Shown here piece after piece: positions 37,956 through 45,897 of a DNA stretch of 50,979 nucleotides. Origin of the DNA: Bacteroidia bacterium (GTDB lineage: Bacteria > Bacteroidota > Bacteroidia > Bacteroidales > UBA932); assembly GCA_030529945.1 (NCBI GenBank), contig JAUMVX010000014.1:1-50979 (forward strand), written 5' to 3'. The notes beneath the pieces were generated by a model that worked only from the letters and a program-made list of their open reading frames with translations, ran no database searches and had not been told where the DNA came from. Made by a program: the position numbers and the translations under genes. Numbering within the stretch: the stretch's first letter is position 1; the number at the start of each line of letters is the position of its first letter.

Positions 37956-39095
37956 ATGAAAGGAAAATTCAAGCTCCCGAACGGAGTCCTCTGCCTCCTC
38001 GTGGTGACAGGTCTCTTCTTCTATCTCGGGTCTGTAATGGGCACGGCCAATATGCTGAACACCATTATGCACACTGCCCACGACCTTCTTCTGAACACGG
38101 TGTTCTTCCTTATGTCCATCTGCGTCATTATGGGTGCGCTGAGCAAGATATTCGTGGAGTTCGGGGTGGTCTCCCTCATCGAGAAATGCCTCCGCCCCCT
38201 GATGAAGCCGCTGTTCAGGCTGCCGGGCGTGGCCTCGCTGGGAGCGGTGATGACTTTCCTTTCGGATAATCCGGCCATCATTTCTCTGGCCCACGACAAG
38301 AGTTTCAGCAAATATTTCAAGAAATACCAGTATATCTCCCTTACGAATTTCGGCACCGCCTTCGGTATGGGTATGCTCGTGATTGTATTTATGCTGGGGC
38401 AGGGCTTTACCTGGGAGCCGCTTGTGGGCCTCTTCGGAGCTTTCTGCGGCTGTATAGTCTCGACGCGCCTTATGCAGCGCTTCATCCTCAAGGCCCGGCC
38501 CGAGTTCAGGGACGAGCCTGCTGACGAGAACGCGGAGGCCATAGCGGAGATAGAGACCGCGCAGTATCAGAGCAAGTCGATGTTCACCAGGATTCTGGAC
38601 GCCGTTCTGGACGGAGGAAAGAGCGGTGTGGAGGTGGGTATGTCCATCATCCCGGGAGTGCTCGTGATTTCGACTCTGGTTATGATGCTTACTTTCGGGC
38701 CCGATACTTCCACAGGGGTCTATAACGGTGCGGCCTATCAGGGGACCGAGTTCCTGCCGTGGCTTGCGGACAAGATAAGTTTCGTCTTCGAGTGGCTCTT
38801 CGGCTTCCACGACCCTCATCTGGTGGCCTTCCCGATTACGGCTCTGGGAGCTGTGGGCGCGGCCCTCAGTCTCATCCCTAATTTCGTGGCCCAGGGCTGG
38901 GTGGACGGGAATGCCATAGCCGTCTGCACCGCCATCGGTATGTGCTGGAGCGGCTATCTCAGCACTCATACCGCTATGCTCGATTCTCTCGGCTATCGCG
39001 AGTTCACCCCCAAGGCCATCGGGGCCCATACCATCGGCGGCCTCTGCGCCGGCATCATCGCGCATCTGGTCTATGTGATGATAATGATGCTGTAG
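37956..39095 (+). CDS. Gate-domain (nucleoside-recognition-like) membrane protein
   Basis: Polytopic inner-membrane protein of 379 residues with about nine hydrophobic segments. It resembles the YjiH/SpmA-type Gate domain family: paired halves, each with a broken helix region (GAVMTFLSDNPAIISLAHDKSFSKYF and NAIAVCTAIGMCWSGYLSTHTAMLDSLGY). Members are thought to be transporters of unknown substrate. The frame is open to 37866, but ATG 37956 fits the hydrophobic N-terminus and the promoter-like box upstream. It is divergent from the DUF6377 regulator. Substrate cannot be told from the sequence. Confidence 0.75.
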   Translation: MKGKFKLPNGVLCLLVVTGLFFYLGSVMGTANMLNTIMHTAHDLLLNTVFFLMSICVIMGALSKIFVEFGVVSLIEKCLRPLMKPLFRLPGVASLGAVMTFLSDNPAIISLAHDKSFSKYFKKYQYISLTNFGTAFGMGMLVIVFMLGQGFTWEPLVGLFGAFCGCIVSTRLMQRFILKARPEFRDEPADENAEAIAEIETAQYQSKSMFTRILDAVLDGGKSGVEVGMSIIPGVLVISTLVMMLTFGPDTSTGVYNGAAYQGTEFLPWLADKISFVFEWLFGFHDPHLVAFPITALGAVGAALSLIPNFVAQGWVDGNAIAVCTAIGMCWSGYLSTHTAMLDSLGYREFTPKAIGAHTIGGLCAGIIAHLVYVMIMML

Positions 39096-39115
39096 GTCAT
39101 TGCCGTTTTTTTTCT

Positions 39116-39123
39116 TACCTTTG
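39116..39123 (+). promoter_or_regulatory. -7 box for the MFS gene
   Basis: TACCTTTG matches TAnnTTTG, identical to the box at 42592-42599. No TTTG element at the right spacing. It defines a leader of about 120 bases. Confidence 0.5.
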
Positions 39124-39164
39124 CGTCCGCAAGTCGAAAGCGGCCCCGGATTCATACGGAAAGA

Positions 39165-39234
39165 GGGTGTCTGGAGATTCTGCAGCTTGGCAGAGCTGTA
39201 AACTCCTACCGGCGACGATGAAGTCGTCTTACCC
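39165..39234 (+). other. Structured leader of the MFS gene, possible riboswitch
   Basis: GGGT (39165-39168) pairs with ACCC (39231-39234) and closes two arms: GGAG (39173-39176) with CTCC (39203-39206), which holds CAGCT/AGCTG (39183-39187, 39194-39198), and GACGA (39214-39218) with TCGTC (39224-39228). An alternative pairing TCTGC (39179-39183) with GCAGA (39190-39194) excludes the CAGCT stem. The layout is a three-way junction. It does not match the TPP, cobalamin, SAM, purine, fluoride or glycine consensus as I know them. Confidence 0.45.
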
Positions 39235-39249
39235 TAAAAACCGTTCAGT

Positions 39250-40473
39250 ATGAATCAGTCACAGAAAGGTAAACTGAGCTTTACCATCCTTTCCATCTCC
39301 CTTCTCACCGTAATGGCGGGCGCAGCGGTCGCCCCCGCATTGGGCGTAGCCCGAGAACACTTTGCCGGCGAAAGCGCTATGCTGGTGCAGCTTATCGTCA
39401 GTATGCCGGCGCTGGCGATCATAGTCACGAACTTTTTCTTCGCGCCTCTCTGCCGGCTGCTGAAGACGCGCACGCTGGCGCTGCTCGGACTCGCGCTGTA
39501 CGTGGTGACAGGCGCGGGGGTCTATTTCGCGGACGGCATCCGGACGGTGCTGACGCTGCGGGCGCTGCTGGGCGTGAGCGTGGGTATGATAATGCCGCTC
39601 TCCACCGGTCTGCTCGCGTACTATTTCCCGCCCGAGCAGCAGGCCCGCCTGATGGGGCTCTCCGCGTTTATGAGTCAGACCGGCGGAGTGATCGCCACGC
39701 TGCTGAGCGGTCTGCTCGCGAACATCAGCTGGAACTGCGCGTTCCTGGTGTACCTGCTCGGGCTGTTCGCTGTGGCGCTCGTCGCGCTGTACCTGCCGAA
39801 CGAGAGACTCGTCACGGGCGAGCAGACGATGAAGCATTCGCCGGACTTCTACGAAAGCGAGACGGGAATCACCCGCGCGCGCAAGAAGCCCGGCAGACCC
39901 GCAGCGTCGCTGATGCGCTTCGCTCCGTCCGTGGTGGGAATGTACCTCCAGATGCTGCTCTTCTTCATTTTTCCGACCAATTTCGCCATCACGGCCGCGG
40001 CCAATCCCGCATTGACGGGAAACGCCATTACGCTGATTATGGTGGGGCTCGATGTGGTGGCGGCGGTCATCGGACTCGTGTTCGGCCTTATGATGAGGCA
40101 CATCGGCAGGTATATGAAGTATCTGGCTCCGTTGACCTTCATTCTCGGCTACGGCTGCTACGCTCTGGGGGTGTCCGTTCCACTGCTTCTCGCCGGGTCT
40201 GTGCTTGCGGGCGTTGCGAACGGGGTCGGGATGCCTTATCTGAACACCATCGCCTCCATCAAGGGCGGCAGGGACGCGGCCACGACGGTGATGCCGCTGC
40301 TTTCGGCCGCTATGTATCTGGGGCAGTTCACTTCGCCCCTGATCGTGACCCCTCTGGCCTCTCTCATCGGAGGGCCGACGGCCCCATATATAATAGGTGT
40401 GGGCTTCAGTGTCCTGTATCTCGCGCAGACCTACTTCAGCAGGAGATATCAGGCTCTGGCCCCGGTGAGGTGA
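39250..40473 (+). CDS. Major facilitator superfamily transporter
   Basis: Inner-membrane secondary transporter with about 12 helices in 407 residues and a cytoplasmic loop in the middle (about residues 182-215, TGEQTMKHSPDFYESETG). The N-terminal half resembles drug-efflux (DHA1) types, with the motif-A region FAPLCRLLKTRTLALLG and the RALLGVSVGMIMPLSTGLL stretch. The last 38 bases overlap the convergent acetyltransferase gene. A structured leader upstream suggests control by a small molecule or attenuation. Substrate unknown. Confidence 0.88.
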   Translation: MNQSQKGKLSFTILSISLLTVMAGAAVAPALGVAREHFAGESAMLVQLIVSMPALAIIVTNFFFAPLCRLLKTRTLALLGLALYVVTGAGVYFADGIRTVLTLRALLGVSVGMIMPLSTGLLAYYFPPEQQARLMGLSAFMSQTGGVIATLLSGLLANISWNCAFLVYLLGLFAVALVALYLPNERLVTGEQTMKHSPDFYESETGITRARKKPGRPAASLMRFAPSVVGMYLQMLLFFIFPTNFAITAAANPALTGNAITLIMVGLDVVAAVIGLVFGLMMRHIGRYMKYLAPLTFILGYGCYALGVSVPLLLAGSVLAGVANGVGMPYLNTIASIKGGRDAATTVMPLLSAAMYLGQFTSPLIVTPLASLIGGPTAPYIIGVGFSVLYLAQTYFSRRYQALAPVR

Positions 40474-41047
40474 GATAGCCGACCCTGTCCGCCGGGGTCA
40501 ACTCTCTCAGCACCCGGCAGGGATTGCCGGCGGCGAGTACGCCGGAGGGGATGTCGCGGGTGACGACGCTTCCCGCGCCGATGACGCTGTCGTCCCCGAT
40601 GGTGACTCCCGGGGTCACCGTGACATTGCCGCAGAGCCATACTCTGCGGCCTATGGTGATGGGCTTGGGTATCAGCGCTCCGGCTGCACGCTCATCGGGG
40701 TCCAGGGAATGGTTTCCGGAGTACAGTCCGACATTCGGGCCTATCAGCGTGCCGCTGCCGATGCTTATCAGTCCGCAGTCGAGCATTATGCAGCCGAAAT
40801 TTATGTACACGTCATCCCCTATCACTATATTCTTTCCGAATTCGCAGCGGAAATCCGGCTCTATCCACACGCCCTTGCCGACGGAGCGGAAAAGCCGCCG
40901 CATTATGTCCCCGCGTTTTTCCACCTCATCGTCCGCAAGACGATTATAGGCCCTGAAGAGCTTCTTCGCCTCCACTCTTCTTTCGAAAAGGTCCCTGTCG
41001 AAATCACTGTAGATTTCCCCGGCCTGCATTTTATCCCAATCTGTCAT
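40436..41047 (-). CDS. Maltose/galactoside-type O-acetyltransferase (hexapeptide repeat)
   Basis: Acetyl-CoA-dependent O-acetyltransferase of the left-handed beta-helix class, 203 residues. The N-terminal helical region MTDWDKMQAGEIYSDFD matches the maltose acetyltransferase type; the helix repeats follow (KNIVIGDDVYINFGCIMLD, GSGTLIGPNVGLYSGNHSLD), with a likely catalytic His in SGNHSLD and the terminal turns (GDDSVIGAGSVVTRDIPSGVLAAGNPCRVLRE). Acceptor is probably a sugar. Two 25-base direct repeats lie just upstream of the start. The 3' end overlaps the MFS gene. Confidence 0.9.
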   Translation of the reverse strand: MTDWDKMQAGEIYSDFDRDLFERRVEAKKLFRAYNRLADDEVEKRGDIMRRLFRSVGKGVWIEPDFRCEFGKNIVIGDDVYINFGCIMLDCGLISIGSGTLIGPNVGLYSGNHSLDPDERAAGALIPKPITIGRRVWLCGNVTVTPGVTIGDDSVIGAGSVVTRDIPSGVLAAGNPCRVLRELTPADRVGYLTSPGPEPDISC

Positions 41048-41062
41048 AGTTATTCTGAAATC

Positions 41063-41121
41063 TTATAAGCTGTTTTGAAATGGTTCCTCTGTTTCTTTAT
41101 AAGCTGTTTTGAAATGGTTCC
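41063..41121 (-). repeat. Tandem 25-base direct repeat upstream of the acetyltransferase gene
   Basis: Positions 41063-41087 and 41097-41121 are identical over 25 bases, at a period of 34. On the minus strand each contains AAAACAGCTT, a decamer also found at 6602-6612 in the tig leader. They lie 16 bases upstream of the acetyltransferase start, a place where promoter or regulator-binding sites would be. Confidence 0.8.
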
Positions 41122-41185
41122 CGCATTCAGTGATTCTTAATTCCTTTCCCGACTCCCCGGAGCGGGCATAGCCGGAGCATCGGGC

Positions 41186-41572
41186 TTACACGGTGATTTC
41201 CAGCAGTATCCCCTCGGGTCCTCTCACGCAGCTCTCGTAGTAGCCGTCGCCTGTGATGCGCGGGCCGCTCAGGGTTCTGTATCCGTCCGCATCGAGTCTG
41301 GAGGTCAGTGAGTCCACGGCCTCCCTGCTCCCCGCGGAAAAGGACAGATGGATGAAACCGGCGCGATACGGGTTTTCATTGTCCCCCGCCACTTCGGGGC
41401 GGGTCATAATCTCCAGACGGGAATCTCCGCCGGAAAATGTCAGGATATATGTCCTCAGTCCCGTCCGGGGGTTGTGATACAGGCTGCAGGATTCAGCCAG
41501 AAAGTATGCTTCGAAGAAATGTTTCATTCCTTCCAAGTCTTTGCAATACAAAGCGGTGTGGTCGATTTTCAT
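41186..41572 (-). CDS. VOC (glyoxalase/bleomycin-resistance) family protein
   Basis: Small metalloenzyme-fold protein of 128 residues with two beta-alpha-beta-beta-beta modules: MKIDHTALYCKDLEGMKHFFEAYF at the start, then GFIHLSFSAGS and GDGYYESCVRGPEGILLEITV at the end. Probable metal ligands are H5, H74 and the C-terminal Glu. Function could be lactoylglutathione lyase-like, dioxygenase-like or a resistance protein; the sequence does not decide. It lies 18 bases downstream of the AraC-type regulator, so it is probably in the same transcript. Confidence 0.85.
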   Translation of the reverse strand: MKIDHTALYCKDLEGMKHFFEAYFLAESCSLYHNPRTGLRTYILTFSGGDSRLEIMTRPEVAGDNENPYRAGFIHLSFSAGSREAVDSLTSRLDADGYRTLSGPRITGDGYYESCVRGPEGILLEITV

Positions 41573-41590
41573 TATATTGTGATTCTGGTT

Positions 41591-42460
41591 TTATGTTTCC
41601 AAGTGATGTCCGGACTCTGTCCGGACTGCCACAAGCGATTTGGCGTACTGCTGCGGCGACATCCCGACCTCGCGGCGGAAAAGCCGGGAGAAATACGGCG
41701 GGGAGGAGAAGCCGCAGGCATAGCAGACTTCAGTCACGGACAGGCTGCCGTTTTTCAGAAGGTAGCGGGCGTATTCCAGCCTCCGGGCATTCAGGTATTC
41801 CACGAAAGTCTGCCCGTAGTGTTTCTTGAAAAAGACGCAGAATGCGGCTTCGTTCATCCCCACGTATGAGGCGATTTCATTCAGCGACACCGGACGTGAA
41901 GCGTTGCACGAGATGAAAGTCCGCACCTTCATCTTCCTCTTCTCGTCCTGACTCATCTTGAGGCCGCCACCTGACTTTCCGGCTTCCGAAGAATCTCCGA
42001 GGAGATTCAATATCCTCAGGAATGAGGCCGGACGCTCCTGCCCGTCCTCATCCTTCATCGCGCTCATCAGGGAAATCAGACGTTTCAGAGTACCGCCCGA
42101 ATACGATGTGGCCGTATTCCGCCTCTCGCGTATGAAGCTGACGCTTTCCAGCAGATCCGGGAAAACACCCGTGACGGCATCCAGAAGCAGGTCATCGAAG
42201 ATGATGGTGATATTGAGGATGTTTCCTCCGGAATCGGTGTATGCCGGATCGAAGTCCCAGCAATGCGGAACCCCCGGAGGGACAAGCACCACTTCACCTT
42301 CCCGGAAGGGTTCAGTCAGGTTTCCTATGGTACGCACTCCGCGTCCCGTGAGGATATAGTCCAGTTCCCACGATTCCTGGGAATGCGGGCCTATCTGCCG
42401 CTGAGGCGGCAGTCTCACGAAATCGTAGCGGAAATAGCCTTTATCCGGATGGTCAGTCAT
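41591..42460 (-). CDS. AraC-family transcriptional regulator
   Basis: DNA-binding regulator of 289 residues. An N-terminal cupin sensor domain (VLVPPGVPHCWDFDP, about 15-95) precedes two helix-turn-helix motifs in the C-terminal 100 residues: VSLNEIASYVGMNEAAFCVFFKKHYGQ and LSVTEVCYACGFSSPPYFSRLFRREVG. Ligand likely a small molecule, possibly a sugar. It lies 18 bases upstream of the VOC gene. A 12-codon leader ORF overlaps its start. Confidence 0.93.
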   Translation of the reverse strand: MTDHPDKGYFRYDFVRLPPQRQIGPHSQESWELDYILTGRGVRTIGNLTEPFREGEVVLVPPGVPHCWDFDPAYTDSGGNILNITIIFDDLLLDAVTGVFPDLLESVSFIRERRNTATSYSGGTLKRLISLMSAMKDEDGQERPASFLRILNLLGDSSEAGKSGGGLKMSQDEKRKMKVRTFISCNASRPVSLNEIASYVGMNEAAFCVFFKKHYGQTFVEYLNARRLEYARYLLKNGSLSVTEVCYACGFSSPPYFSRLFRREVGMSPQQYAKSLVAVRTESGHHLET

Positions 42461-42495
42461 TCTGTAAACGGCTTTAATAGGGTAGGGTCAGTCAT
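42457..42495 (-). other. 12-codon leader ORF overlapping the AraC start
   Basis: On the minus strand a reading frame MTDPTLLKPFTE starts at 42495 and ends with TGA overlapping the regulator's ATG (ATGA). The sequence GAATGACTGACC at its start recurs 35 bases later at the regulator's own start, so the leader arose by a local duplication. It may couple or dampen translation of the regulator. Confidence 0.5.
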
Positions 42496-42535
42496 TCGGC
42501 AAACTGCGTGTTTTATCGAAGAATCTGACTTTCTG

Positions 42536-42543
42536 CAAAGATA
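42536..42543 (-). promoter_or_regulatory. -7 box of the AraC-family gene
   Basis: TATCTTTG on the minus strand matches TAnnTTTG. The nearest TTG lies 24 bases upstream, longer than consensus. The dyad CGTA-TTTT-TACG near 42556-42567 could be an operator. Confidence 0.5.
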
Positions 42544-42591
42544 AGACAAATATTCGTAAAAATACGTCAAGCCGCACTGCGAAATAAAACC

Positions 42592-42722
42592 TACCTTTGC
42601 CGAACTTGCGAAGATGCCGTTTGGGAAACGGCTCCTGAAAGCATTTTGAAACCGCTTCCGGTAATGTGAGAGAATGACGAAGATTTTGAAGATTGCCGGC
42701 ACATTATAAAACGCACTGAACA
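42592..42722 (+). promoter_or_regulatory. -7 box and structured leader of the acyltransferase gene
   Basis: TACCTTTG at 42592-42599 is the -7 box. In the leader, GCCGTTT (42616-42622) pairs with AAACGGC (42626-42632), and TAATGTG (42662-42668) pairs with CACATTA (42700-42706). No known RNA class is recognised. Confidence 0.4.
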
Positions 42723-44024
42723 ATGGCAAAAGAAAACGTGTATCTGGAATCCAAACCACGGTATGAAATTCTGGACGGATTGCGCGGCGTCGCCGCGATT
42801 ATGGTGATTTTTTTCCACCTTTTCGAGACTTATTGCCCGCACGGGGCGCAGCAGCACATAAACCACGGCTATCTCGCGGTGGACTTCTTCTTCGTGCTGT
42901 CGGGCTTCGTCATCGGCTACGCCTACGATGACCGCTGGGGGAAGATGACCACCTGGGGCTTCTTCAAACGCCGTCTCGCACGTCTCCATCCGATGGTGAT
43001 CGCCGGTACGGTCATCGGCTTCGCGATGTTCTATTTCGGGGCCACGGCCTTCCCGGGCGTACTGCAGGCCCCCGCCTGGAAAGTGTTCGTCTGCTTCGTG
43101 ATGGCTCTGTTTATGATTCCGACCGGACCCAAGATGGACATCCGGGGCTGGAGCGAGACTAATTCGTTCAACGGCCCCAACTGGTCCCTCACTCTCGAAT
43201 ACATAGGCAATATCCTCTACGCCTTCCTTTTCCGCAGACTTCCTACGGTCATACTCTGCATCCTCACGGCTCTCGCGGCGGTTCTCACCCTGGACCTGAC
43301 GCTCGGCTGGGACTTCTTCGGGTTCTTCCCTGTACACGAGTTCACGACTCCGGACGGGAAGACTATGAGTTTCGGCGGCCCTCAATACTCCGTCATCGGA
43401 GGATGGAGCCTTACCGCGCAGCAGATCTACATCGGCTTCGCCCGCCTGCTGTACCCTTTCCTCTGCGGACTCATCATTTCCCGACTTCTCCCGAAGCATC
43501 GCACAGAGAACAACCCGAGCGGAAGTCCTCTTCACGCTAAAGGCGGATTCTGGTGGGCTTCGCTCCTGCTGATCGTCATATTCAGCATTCCTTGCATCGG
43601 CGGCAGGCCGGGCATCGCCAACGGAGCATATCAGGCGGTATCCGTGCTGGTGCTGTTCCCTCTCATCGTCCTTCTGGGGGCCGGCAGCAAGACTACCCAC
43701 GCTTTCAGCGCCAAGGTGTGCAAGTTCCTCGGGGACATCTCATATCCTATCTATATAACGCACTTCCCGATCATCTACGCCCATATGTCCTTCGCCAAGG
43801 CGCACGCGGACGCTCCGGTCTGGATTCATTGGCTTTCCGCAGTCGGAGTCGTCATCCTGTCCGTAATTCTGGCCTGGTGCGTGCTTAAGGTTTATGACGA
43901 GCCTGTACGCGAGTGGCTGAAGAAGACCTGGCTCAAGGGTGAGCAGCGCCTGCCGCTGTGGATGAAGGTCGGCGGCGGAGCATTGGCCGTTGCGGCCATC
44001 GTCGTGTGGCTCATCGCCGGATAG
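42723..44024 (+). CDS. Acyltransferase family 3 membrane protein (OafA/YrhL type)
   Basis: Integral membrane O-acyltransferase, 433 residues, with about ten membrane helices. The conserved arginine and histidine of the family are in ILDGLRGVAAIMVIFFHLFE, and the LSGFVIGYAY stretch follows. Such proteins acetylate or otherwise acylate surface sugars, lipids or secondary metabolites. Close Bacteroidales relatives are common and uncharacterised. A cytoplasmic C-terminus WLKKTWLKGEQRLPLW precedes a final helix. Divergent from the AraC gene. Donor and acceptor unknown. Confidence 0.87.
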   Translation: MAKENVYLESKPRYEILDGLRGVAAIMVIFFHLFETYCPHGAQQHINHGYLAVDFFFVLSGFVIGYAYDDRWGKMTTWGFFKRRLARLHPMVIAGTVIGFAMFYFGATAFPGVLQAPAWKVFVCFVMALFMIPTGPKMDIRGWSETNSFNGPNWSLTLEYIGNILYAFLFRRLPTVILCILTALAAVLTLDLTLGWDFFGFFPVHEFTTPDGKTMSFGGPQYSVIGGWSLTAQQIYIGFARLLYPFLCGLIISRLLPKHRTENNPSGSPLHAKGGFWWASLLLIVIFSIPCIGGRPGIANGAYQAVSVLVLFPLIVLLGAGSKTTHAFSAKVCKFLGDISYPIYITHFPIIYAHMSFAKAHADAPVWIHWLSAVGVVILSVILAWCVLKVYDEPVREWLKKTWLKGEQRLPLWMKVGGGALAVAAIVVWLIAG

Positions 44025-44036
44025 GCGACCCCCGCT

Positions 44037-44165
44037 CCCCGTCATAGCCGATGTGCGCTCCCCGTCTTGCCCGACCTGCGTTCCTCGTCATGCCCGACCT
44101 GCTCGGGCATCCCGTGTCTCGGAGGGATTGCCGGTCGCAGCCGGCAATGACGTAAAAACGGCCGG
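44037..44165 (+). repeat. Intergenic repeat array with hairpins
   Basis: Units of 23 bases at 44037-44059 and 44060-44082, and a third starting at 44083, all begin CCCCGTC or CCTCGTC. The third contains TGCCCGA (44091-44097) paired with TCGGGCA (44103-44109). Next is a hairpin ATTGCCGG with CCGGCAAT near 44128-44149, then GCCGGCAATGACG twice. Part of unit 2 recurs at the window start. It looks like a dispersed repeat family, not a CRISPR array. Confidence 0.75.
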
Positions 44166-44180
44166 CAATGACGCAAATTA

Positions 44181-44200
44181 AGTGATGATGAAAAAACTTA
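44181..44200 (+). repeat. AGTGATGATGAAA element, copy C
   Basis: The core is at 44181-44193. Here TTAAGT and ACTTAA flank the core as an inverted repeat and overlap the stop codon of the DUF1703 gene on the other strand. The orientation relative to the neighbouring gene is opposite to copy B. Confidence 0.5.
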
Positions 44201-45745
44201 ATGGCGGACTTCCCAGTTCTCCAGACGGCGGTTCGCAGTGGAGAAGGTCGCTCCGATTCTGAAGACTTTGCGGCCGTCCGCAAGGAACGGCCAATCGTAG
44301 CCTTTCCCGTCGATCTGGTCGAGGGCGTCCTGCGGATCCCTGTCGCGCTTGAGCTCTATGATATAGACAAATTTGTCGGTCTGGATAAGGACATCGATGC
44401 GGCCGTTCGAGGTGTGCCTTTCCACCTGCACCTGCTGGCCCATCAGCTTCAGCATCACGTACATCGTGTTCTGGAAGTACAGCTCCGCATCGCCCTGTAT
44501 CTGATAGTCCATATCTGCGAAGAAGGCCGTGAAACGACGCATAAGCATTTCGACGTTGCCGGAGCGTATGTCTTCGACGAACCTGTAAACTGACAATGTG
44601 TCCGGATTATTCTCAATGGGAGTGTAGAACTCGCTCAGCGACTCCATAAAGCTGTCCTCCACCTCCTTGTTGGGATAACCGAGGGTATAGAGATTTGCGG
44701 ATCTGTCGAAATCTTTGACTGTCAGGTATCCTGTCTGATACAGGAGCGTTATCGCATTGGGGCGGCTCGCGTTCACGCCGGACAGAATGAACGGGGACAC
44801 CTTGATTCCGGACACATTTTCAAGTTTGTACTTGCCGGCTTCGAGAAAACGGACGAGGAAAGACGGTGTCCCCGTCGAGAACCAATAGGTGCCGAATTTC
44901 AGGCTGTCCAAAGTGTTGAGCAGGCTGAAGGGATTGTAAACGCCCGCCGCATTCTCGCAGAAGTGATAGCCGTCGTACATTGCCGCCAGCTGCTCATAGC
45001 ATTTCTCGACGGAAAGGCCATTGGCCTCGGCCAATTCACTCACACTCTCCTCGAAATAATCCTTGAGCTCCTTCCCGGATATTCCGCAGATGTCGGCATA
45101 GCGGGCATCCATCGATATGTCCTTGAGATTATTGAGGCCGGAGAAAACGCTGAGTCTGCCGAGTTTGGTGACACCGGTCAGGAAGCCGAACCTGATGCAG
45201 CCATCCTTGGCTTTCATCACGCTGTAGAAGCCCTGAAGAAGGCTGCGGAATGATTCGGAAAGCTCGTCGTTCCCCAGGGAATCCACTATCGGCTTGTCGT
45301 ATTCATCGATAAGAATCACAACCGGCTTTCCGGTCCTTGTGAAAGCTGCCTGTATCAAGGTGTCAAGCCTGACACTGGCAACGGGTTCATCGCTTACAGA
45401 AGAGTACAGCTGCTCGTAGTGCGTCAGGAAAGCATTGAGTTTAGATTCCAGGACTTGCTCCGATGTATAGCTGGCTCCGCTCAAGTCCAAACGCAACACC
45501 GGATACTGAATCCAGTCTTTCTCCAGCGCATCGACGGCAAGTCCCTCGAAGAGTTCCTTCTTGCCGCTGAAGTAGGCTTCCAGCGTGGATACGAACAGGC
45601 TCTTTCCGAAACGGCGGGGACGGCTGAGGAAGATATACTTGCCGCTGCCTTTAGCCATCTTGTAAACAAGCTCAGTCTTGTCCACATAGACATAGCCGTC
45701 TCTGCGGATATTTTCGAAATCCTGTATGCCGATCGGATAACGCAT
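44198..45745 (-). CDS. DUF1703-type ATPase with PD-(D/E)XK nuclease domain
   Basis: Protein of 515 residues with the two-domain layout typical of this Bacteroidota family: an N-terminal AAA-like ATPase (FENIRRDGYVYVDKT, Walker A-like SRPRRFGKSLF, Walker B-like VVILIDEYDKP) and a C-terminal PD-(D/E)XK nuclease-like domain (NGRIDVLIQTD, YIIELKRDRDPQDALDQI). The family is often present in many copies per genome; its role is not established, with mobile-element or DNA-processing roles suggested. The start ATG 45745 gives the conserved N-terminus. G+C is lower than in the first 40 kb. It lies between repeats and the peptide deformylase gene. Confidence 0.88.
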   Translation of the reverse strand: MRYPIGIQDFENIRRDGYVYVDKTELVYKMAKGSGKYIFLSRPRRFGKSLFVSTLEAYFSGKKELFEGLAVDALEKDWIQYPVLRLDLSGASYTSEQVLESKLNAFLTHYEQLYSSVSDEPVASVRLDTLIQAAFTRTGKPVVILIDEYDKPIVDSLGNDELSESFRSLLQGFYSVMKAKDGCIRFGFLTGVTKLGRLSVFSGLNNLKDISMDARYADICGISGKELKDYFEESVSELAEANGLSVEKCYEQLAAMYDGYHFCENAAGVYNPFSLLNTLDSLKFGTYWFSTGTPSFLVRFLEAGKYKLENVSGIKVSPFILSGVNASRPNAITLLYQTGYLTVKDFDRSANLYTLGYPNKEVEDSFMESLSEFYTPIENNPDTLSVYRFVEDIRSGNVEMLMRRFTAFFADMDYQIQGDAELYFQNTMYVMLKLMGQQVQVERHTSNGRIDVLIQTDKFVYIIELKRDRDPQDALDQIDGKGYDWPFLADGRKVFRIGATFSTANRRLENWEVRH

Positions 45746-45897
45746 AGTATTCTCTTTTTCTCCGTAATATGCGAAGTTAAGACTTTTTTCTGACAGTTCC
45801 ATACAAAGTCGGATTCAGAGAGTCCTTCCTTGACAATTATCTGGAAAGATGGAGTCCCGCTGCCAAGGTCGCTTTGCACACAATGAGTGGCCGTCCG

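Noticed and set aside
39160-39240. tRNA gene in the MFS leader
   Set aside because: A D-arm-like stretch is present, but there is no T-arm (GGTTCGAATCC-like) and no acceptor stem of seven pairs.
44037-44165. CRISPR array
   Set aside because: Units are contiguous and imperfect, with no spacers and no cas genes nearby.
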